NCBI GenBank assembly: GCA_017557925.1
Contig: JAFYWO010000010.1
Location: 1-9,478 of the forward strand
Length of the DNA stretch: 9,478 nucleotides
From: Alphaproteobacteria bacterium
Lineage (GTDB): Bacteria; Pseudomonadota; Alphaproteobacteria; RF32; CAG-239
Direction: 5' to 3'
The position numbers and the translations under genes are program-made. Positions within the stretch are counted from its first letter, which is position 1, and each line of letters begins with the position of its first letter. Positions 5,959 through 9,478 of this stretch are shown piece after piece. The notes under the pieces are model-generated. The model saw nothing but the letters and a program-made list of their open reading frames with translations. It did not search any database and was not told the origin of the DNA.

Positions 5959-5983
5959 TAAAATATCAAAAATAGGAGATAAT

Positions 5984-7228
5984 ATGCAAATATACAGAAC
6001 AGGTGGTGCGGTAAGAGATAAATTTTTAAATATAAAATCTCAAGATAATGATTACGTTGTCGTTGGTGCAACTATAGAAGAAATGGAAGAAAAGGGTTTT
6101 TTTAGAGTAGGTAAAAGCTTTCCTGTTTTTTTACATCCTCTAACCAAAGAAGAATATGCACTTGCCAGAAAAGAAAGAAAAACAGGCTTGAAACATCAAG
6201 ATTTTGAGTTTGTTTTTGATAAAACCATAACATTAGAAGAAGATTCATTGCGCCGAGATTTTAGTTGTAATGCAATATATGAAAATATAGAAACCGGCGA
6301 AATAATAGACTATCATAATGGTATTGATGATATAAAAAATAAAATTCTTCGCCATATCTCACCACATTTTAAGGAAGACCCTTTAAGAGTGTTAAGGGCT
6401 TGTCGTTTTGTTGCAACATTGGATTTCAATTTAGCGCCTGAAACATTATCTGTATGTAAACAAATGGTAGAAGAGGGCGCTATATCGCATTTAAGCAAAA
6501 CAAGAATATTTCAAGAGTTGGAAAAGTCTTTGCAATCGCCATATTTTTATCGTTTTATAGAAACAGCTCGCCAAATAGGTTTATTAAAAATCATTTTTCC
6601 GGAAGTAGAAGCACTTTTTTTAGTTCCAGAACGTTTGGATTTTCATCCCGAAAAAAATACCGGTCTTCATACAATGTTGGCGCTAAAAAATGCTCATTCA
6701 ACAGATGCTTTGGTAAACTTTGCAATTTTATTGCACGATATAGGTAAAACAAAAACAAATCCATCTAATTGGCCATCTCATCATCATCACGAAGAATTGG
6801 GAATAGATGTCGCAAATTTAATCCTAAAGCGCATAAATGCACCTAATTGTTATAAAAAATTTATTCCGATAGCTATAAAATACCATATGGTATCTCATAT
6901 TTCAGGTCAAAATAAAGAATTGATTATGGCTGAACTTGCATTGATTTTAGCTAAAAACTCTCAATGCAATTATTTAGAGCGTTTCACAAAAGTAGTATAT
7001 GCAGATTTAAGAGGCAGGAAATTAGATAATTTTGAAGAAACAGAAAAAATATTTAATAATTTCAAACTTGAATTAAAAAGTTATTACCAAATAGCGATGC
7101 TTCCCAAAAAAGAGCTTATTTCTGATTTAGACGAACAAATAGAAAAACTTAAAAATAATCTTTTAACCAAAGAAGATTTTTATGCTCAAGAAATAACTGC
7201 AATCATAAATAGACATAAAGCAAATTAA
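5984..7228 (+). CDS. cca: CCA-adding enzyme with HD domain
   Basis: 414 residues from ATG 5984, set by AGGAG (5974-5978) at 5 nt. The frame continues upstream to 5900, but that lies in the preceding terminator. The enzyme adds or repairs the 3' CCA of tRNAs using CTP and ATP. Visible class II nucleotidyltransferase motifs are TGGAVRD (6-12), the metal-binding DND (D21 and D23), FPVFLHP (46-52), EEYALAR (56-62), the RRDF signature (90-93) and EDPLRVLR (131-138). The C-terminal HD phosphohydrolase domain shows LHDIGK (250-255) and a His cluster (266-269). Length and the HD domain match E. coli Cca (412 residues) rather than shorter bacterial CCA enzymes. The tRNA-Lys in this window already encodes CCA, so there the role would be repair. 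It is transcribed alone, with an unrelated exported protein 106 bp downstream. Confidence 0.96.
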   Translation: MQIYRTGGAVRDKFLNIKSQDNDYVVVGATIEEMEEKGFFRVGKSFPVFLHPLTKEEYALARKERKTGLKHQDFEFVFDKTITLEEDSLRRDFSCNAIYENIETGEIIDYHNGIDDIKNKILRHISPHFKEDPLRVLRACRFVATLDFNLAPETLSVCKQMVEEGAISHLSKTRIFQELEKSLQSPYFYRFIETARQIGLLKIIFPEVEALFLVPERLDFHPEKNTGLHTMLALKNAHSTDALVNFAILLHDIGKTKTNPSNWPSHHHHEELGIDVANLILKRINAPNCYKKFIPIAIKYHMVSHISGQNKELIMAELALILAKNSQCNYLERFTKVVYADLRGRKLDNFEETEKIFNNFKLELKSYYQIAMLPKKELISDLDEQIEKLKNNLLTKEDFYAQEITAIINRHKAN

Positions 7229-7334
7229 AACACTTGGTGTAAAATATAAATTTTTCTTTAAAATAAATAAAAATAAGTCTAAATTAGATATATGGAATTT
7301 TGTATTTTTAACTTAAATTATTTATGGTGGTGTT

Positions 7335-9478
7335 ATGAAAAAATCGCTGACATTGTCTTTGTTTATTACCGTTTCATTATCTACGATAGCTTTAGCAACA
7401 GATTCTAAATCAACAAATTTTAAGCTTGATAATAAAATTGCAGATGCTTATAAAATAAATGAAACATCAAAAACTTCAACACAAAAGTTAGAAAAAGCCA
7501 CTAAGCAGAAAACACCATCTCCTAATCATAAAATAATAAAAGAAAACATATTAGGCGGTTATGTAGAAAAATTGTTAGATGATGAAGGACTTGTAATAGC
7601 AGAAAAAAAAGTTGTAGATAATAAAATTATAGAAAGCACCATAAATGAATATCATCCAAACAAAAAAATATCTAAAAAGATAATCTCCAGAGGCGAAGAT
7701 AATGGTTTTTATGTAGAAGAATATTATCCAAACGGTAATATATCAAAAGAAGCCTCATACATAAACGACCAAAATAAACTGGGTATAGAAAAACGATATG
7801 ATACAAAAGGCGTTTTACGTCAAGAAATTCCGTGGGTTGCGGTTAATGATAAAACCAGTAAAACAAATGCAGAGATTACAACCAAAAGAGAAGGTGAGTT
7901 AAAAACTTATTATCCTAATTCTAAAATAGCCGCAATATTCAGTGTCGGTAAAAAAGGTAATAATATTTTCTTAAATGAACACGGCGGAATGGTAAAACAT
8001 ATCAGCAATGCTGAATTGTTGGATTTTTCTAAAGAAGATTTGGTAGAAGATTGTCAAGGAATATCATTAAAGTTAAATATAGAAGAATTAGTATCTTTGT
8101 ATGAAGACGAGGGAGATATATCTTATAATAAATGCGGATTACCATACAGAGAAAGTTTTGTTTATGAATTAAATGATATAAATGGCAAAGCAATCACGGT
8201 TGTTAGTTTTGATGAAACCGGAATGATACGAAAAATCACTCCATACATTAACGGTTATAAACACGGAACCGAACAAAAGTTTGACAGACAAGGTAACCTC
8301 ACTGCAGAAATTACTTATGTAGAAGGTAAAAAAGAGGGCAAAGCCATTGGTTATTATCCGACAAACGAGATTGCGTTTAGAAAGAATTATAAAGATAATA
8401 AGGTAGAAGGTCATTTAACCTGTTATTTTCCGACAGGTGAAGAAGCCGCTGTAATACCATACAAAAATGGTATAAAAGATGGAGTGGCAAAAGTATCAAG
8501 TCCAAATCCCAAAGGAGTAGAGTTTAGAAAAGGTAAAATACTTGGCTTTAAAAGAAAGCCCAGAAAATTGGTATCTAAACTAAAAGACGCATCTCTTAAA
8601 GATGCAAATCAATGCTTAAACATTGAAGAAAAGAAGCAAAGCATAGAAAATACCATAAAAACTCAAGAGAACCGGATAAGAAAATCTTTTGAAATTACAT
8701 TACCGAAAGAGTGTGAAGACCTTTCTGAGTTTGAGGGAGAAAGGAGTCGTTATGTATGCTATAAAGATGAGAAAGTTTTAGCCTCATATCCTCCGGAATA
8801 TAACAAAAGACAATATGCTGTTGTGAGTTATTTTTATGATAACTCATTAAAACAGTATGAAATTCCATATAACGATCAAAAACGTCAGGGAATAACCAAA
8901 ATATATGATGAAAAACAAAAAGTTATAAAAGAAATAAGCTTTGATAAAGGAGAACTAAAAGATACCAGTAGGACATATTATCCAAACGGAGTGACCGAAA
9001 ATATGTTGTCTTTGTTTGATGATAATAGTCTTATTCTGGTTAATAACTATAACGAGGATGGAAAGCTTAATTTTAGCCTGAATTACGAAAAAAACGAAAG
9101 AAAACACGCCTATATTAACCAAGCAGACAAAAATAAGAATGTATATGTAAATTTCTATGAAGATAAGTTGGATAATATAAGGGAAGTAAATAATTCAAAT
9201 CCGCTAAACTTTATAGATTATGATTTAGCGCTTAATGAATATGGTGTGTATAAGGATGGAGATTTAATTAAAGCAGGTAAAATTTGTAAGATAGAAAATA
9301 AGGCTGAAACTCTAGGCACTCCAACATTAGGACAAATAAAAAATACCCAAACAAGAGAAGAAAAAGAATTGCAAAAAGCAATTAATGAACTTGATAAGGA
9401 GATGATAGAACTAAGTAAAGAAAATTCTAAGCCGACACTTAAGGCTGAGCCCAAAGAGGAGATAAAAACAGAAACCAA
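7335..9478 (+). CDS. Large exported MORN-variant repeat protein (3' end outside window)
   Basis: The frame is open from ATG 7335 to the right edge: 714 complete codons, no stop. The N-terminus is a signal peptide, MKKSLTLSLFITVSLSTIALA, with cleavage expected after A21 (ALA). GGTGG (7326-7330) is a weak ribosome site. Degenerate YYPNG-type repeats of the MORN_2 (YwqK-like) class are visible: EYHPN (105), EYYPNG (129), TYYPNS (191), KFDRQGNL (315), GYYPTNE (339), CYFPTGE (363) and TYYPNG (548), often followed by YxxGKxxG turns. A Lys/Glu-rich segment (416-450) splits the repeats into two blocks. From about residue 670 a coiled coil is likely (EEKELQKAINELDKEMIELSKE). The molecular role of such repeat proteins is poorly known. 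Export to periplasm or surface and a binding role are inference. The 106 bp before it holds no convincing promoter. Confidence 0.9.
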   Translation, partial: MKKSLTLSLFITVSLSTIALATDSKSTNFKLDNKIADAYKINETSKTSTQKLEKATKQKTPSPNHKIIKENILGGYVEKLLDDEGLVIAEKKVVDNKIIESTINEYHPNKKISKKIISRGEDNGFYVEEYYPNGNISKEASYINDQNKLGIEKRYDTKGVLRQEIPWVAVNDKTSKTNAEITTKREGELKTYYPNSKIAAIFSVGKKGNNIFLNEHGGMVKHISNAELLDFSKEDLVEDCQGISLKLNIEELVSLYEDEGDISYNKCGLPYRESFVYELNDINGKAITVVSFDETGMIRKITPYINGYKHGTEQKFDRQGNLTAEITYVEGKKEGKAIGYYPTNEIAFRKNYKDNKVEGHLTCYFPTGEEAAVIPYKNGIKDGVAKVSSPNPKGVEFRKGKILGFKRKPRKLVSKLKDASLKDANQCLNIEEKKQSIENTIKTQENRIRKSFEITLPKECEDLSEFEGERSRYVCYKDEKVLASYPPEYNKRQYAVVSYFYDNSLKQYEIPYNDQKRQGITKIYDEKQKVIKEISFDKGELKDTSRTYYPNGVTENMLSLFDDNSLILVNNYNEDGKLNFSLNYEKNERKHAYINQADKNKNVYVNFYEDKLDNIREVNNSNPLNFIDYDLALNEYGVYKDGDLIKAGKICKIENKAETLGTPTLGQIKNTQTREEKELQKAINELDKEMIELSKENSKPTLKAEPKEEIKTET

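Noticed and set aside
5900..5983. N-terminal extension of Cca from a TTG at 5900
   Set aside because: That start lies in the T-tract of the preceding terminator and has no ribosome site. The ATG at 5984 has AGGAG and gives the standard MQIYRTGGAVRD start.
7335..9478. Antitoxin label for the YYPNG repeat protein
   Set aside because: The YwqK antitoxin name is commonly attached to this repeat. Here the protein is exported and over 700 residues, with no toxin partner visible.
8169..9478. Minus-strand frames at 8169-8414 and 9218-9478
   Set aside because: Both lie antisense within the continuous repeat-protein frame, and their hydrophobic or Ser/Leu-rich translations are the usual shadow of Lys/Asn/Glu-rich coding.

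Overview
The window is AT-rich (roughly one third GC by eye), densely coding and Gram-negative in character. It has a 47-residue lipoprotein with a clean lipobox, a signal-peptide-bearing repeat protein and an E. coli-length CCA-adding enzyme of the HD-domain type. The GH13 glucosidase resembles alphaproteobacterial alpha-glucosidases. A low-GC, probably host-associated proteobacterium, perhaps an alphaproteobacterium, is my best inference. Nothing here fixes the taxon.

Left part (2-2180, + strand): two tandem paralogues of a protein family I do not recognise by name. The first is cut by the left edge. Each has a variable helical N-terminal half and a conserved domain with an invariant Gly-Arg-Cys, a CSNNSAC block, a GSIII strand and a His-Gly-His motif. 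This is the layout of a papain-fold (CHAP or NlpC/P60-like) cysteine hydrolase. The second copy has its own promoter with an extended -10. A shared bidirectional terminator separates it from a convergent GH13 alpha-glucosidase (2225-3805, minus), which has its own TTGACT-N17-TATATA promoter.

Middle (3934-4270): a promoter, a complete tRNA-Lys(CTT) with encoded CCA, and its terminator. A 57-bp stretch covering the tRNA 3' end plus the terminator is repeated exactly 175 bp downstream. Between the copies lies a 118-bp, GC-richer (about 54%), hairpin-forming non-coding segment. This looks like a tiny tRNA-targeted or repeat-type mobile element and is the most unusual structure in the window.

Then come a two-gene minus-strand cluster of small membrane proteins (4379-5045), a 12-codon mini-ORF with a strong ribosome site, an AT-rich palindrome, an unknown 114-residue protein (5228-5572) and the small lipoprotein (5710-5853). 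Both of the last two end in hairpin terminators. The right side holds cca (5984-7228) and the first 714 codons of a large exported protein built from MORN-variant (YYPNG) repeats (7335 to the edge).

Functional links are limited. Cca would maintain the 3' ends of tRNAs. The paralogous hydrolase-like proteins, the lipoprotein, the membrane pair and the repeat protein suggest a region rich in cell-envelope or surface functions, but no single pathway joins them.
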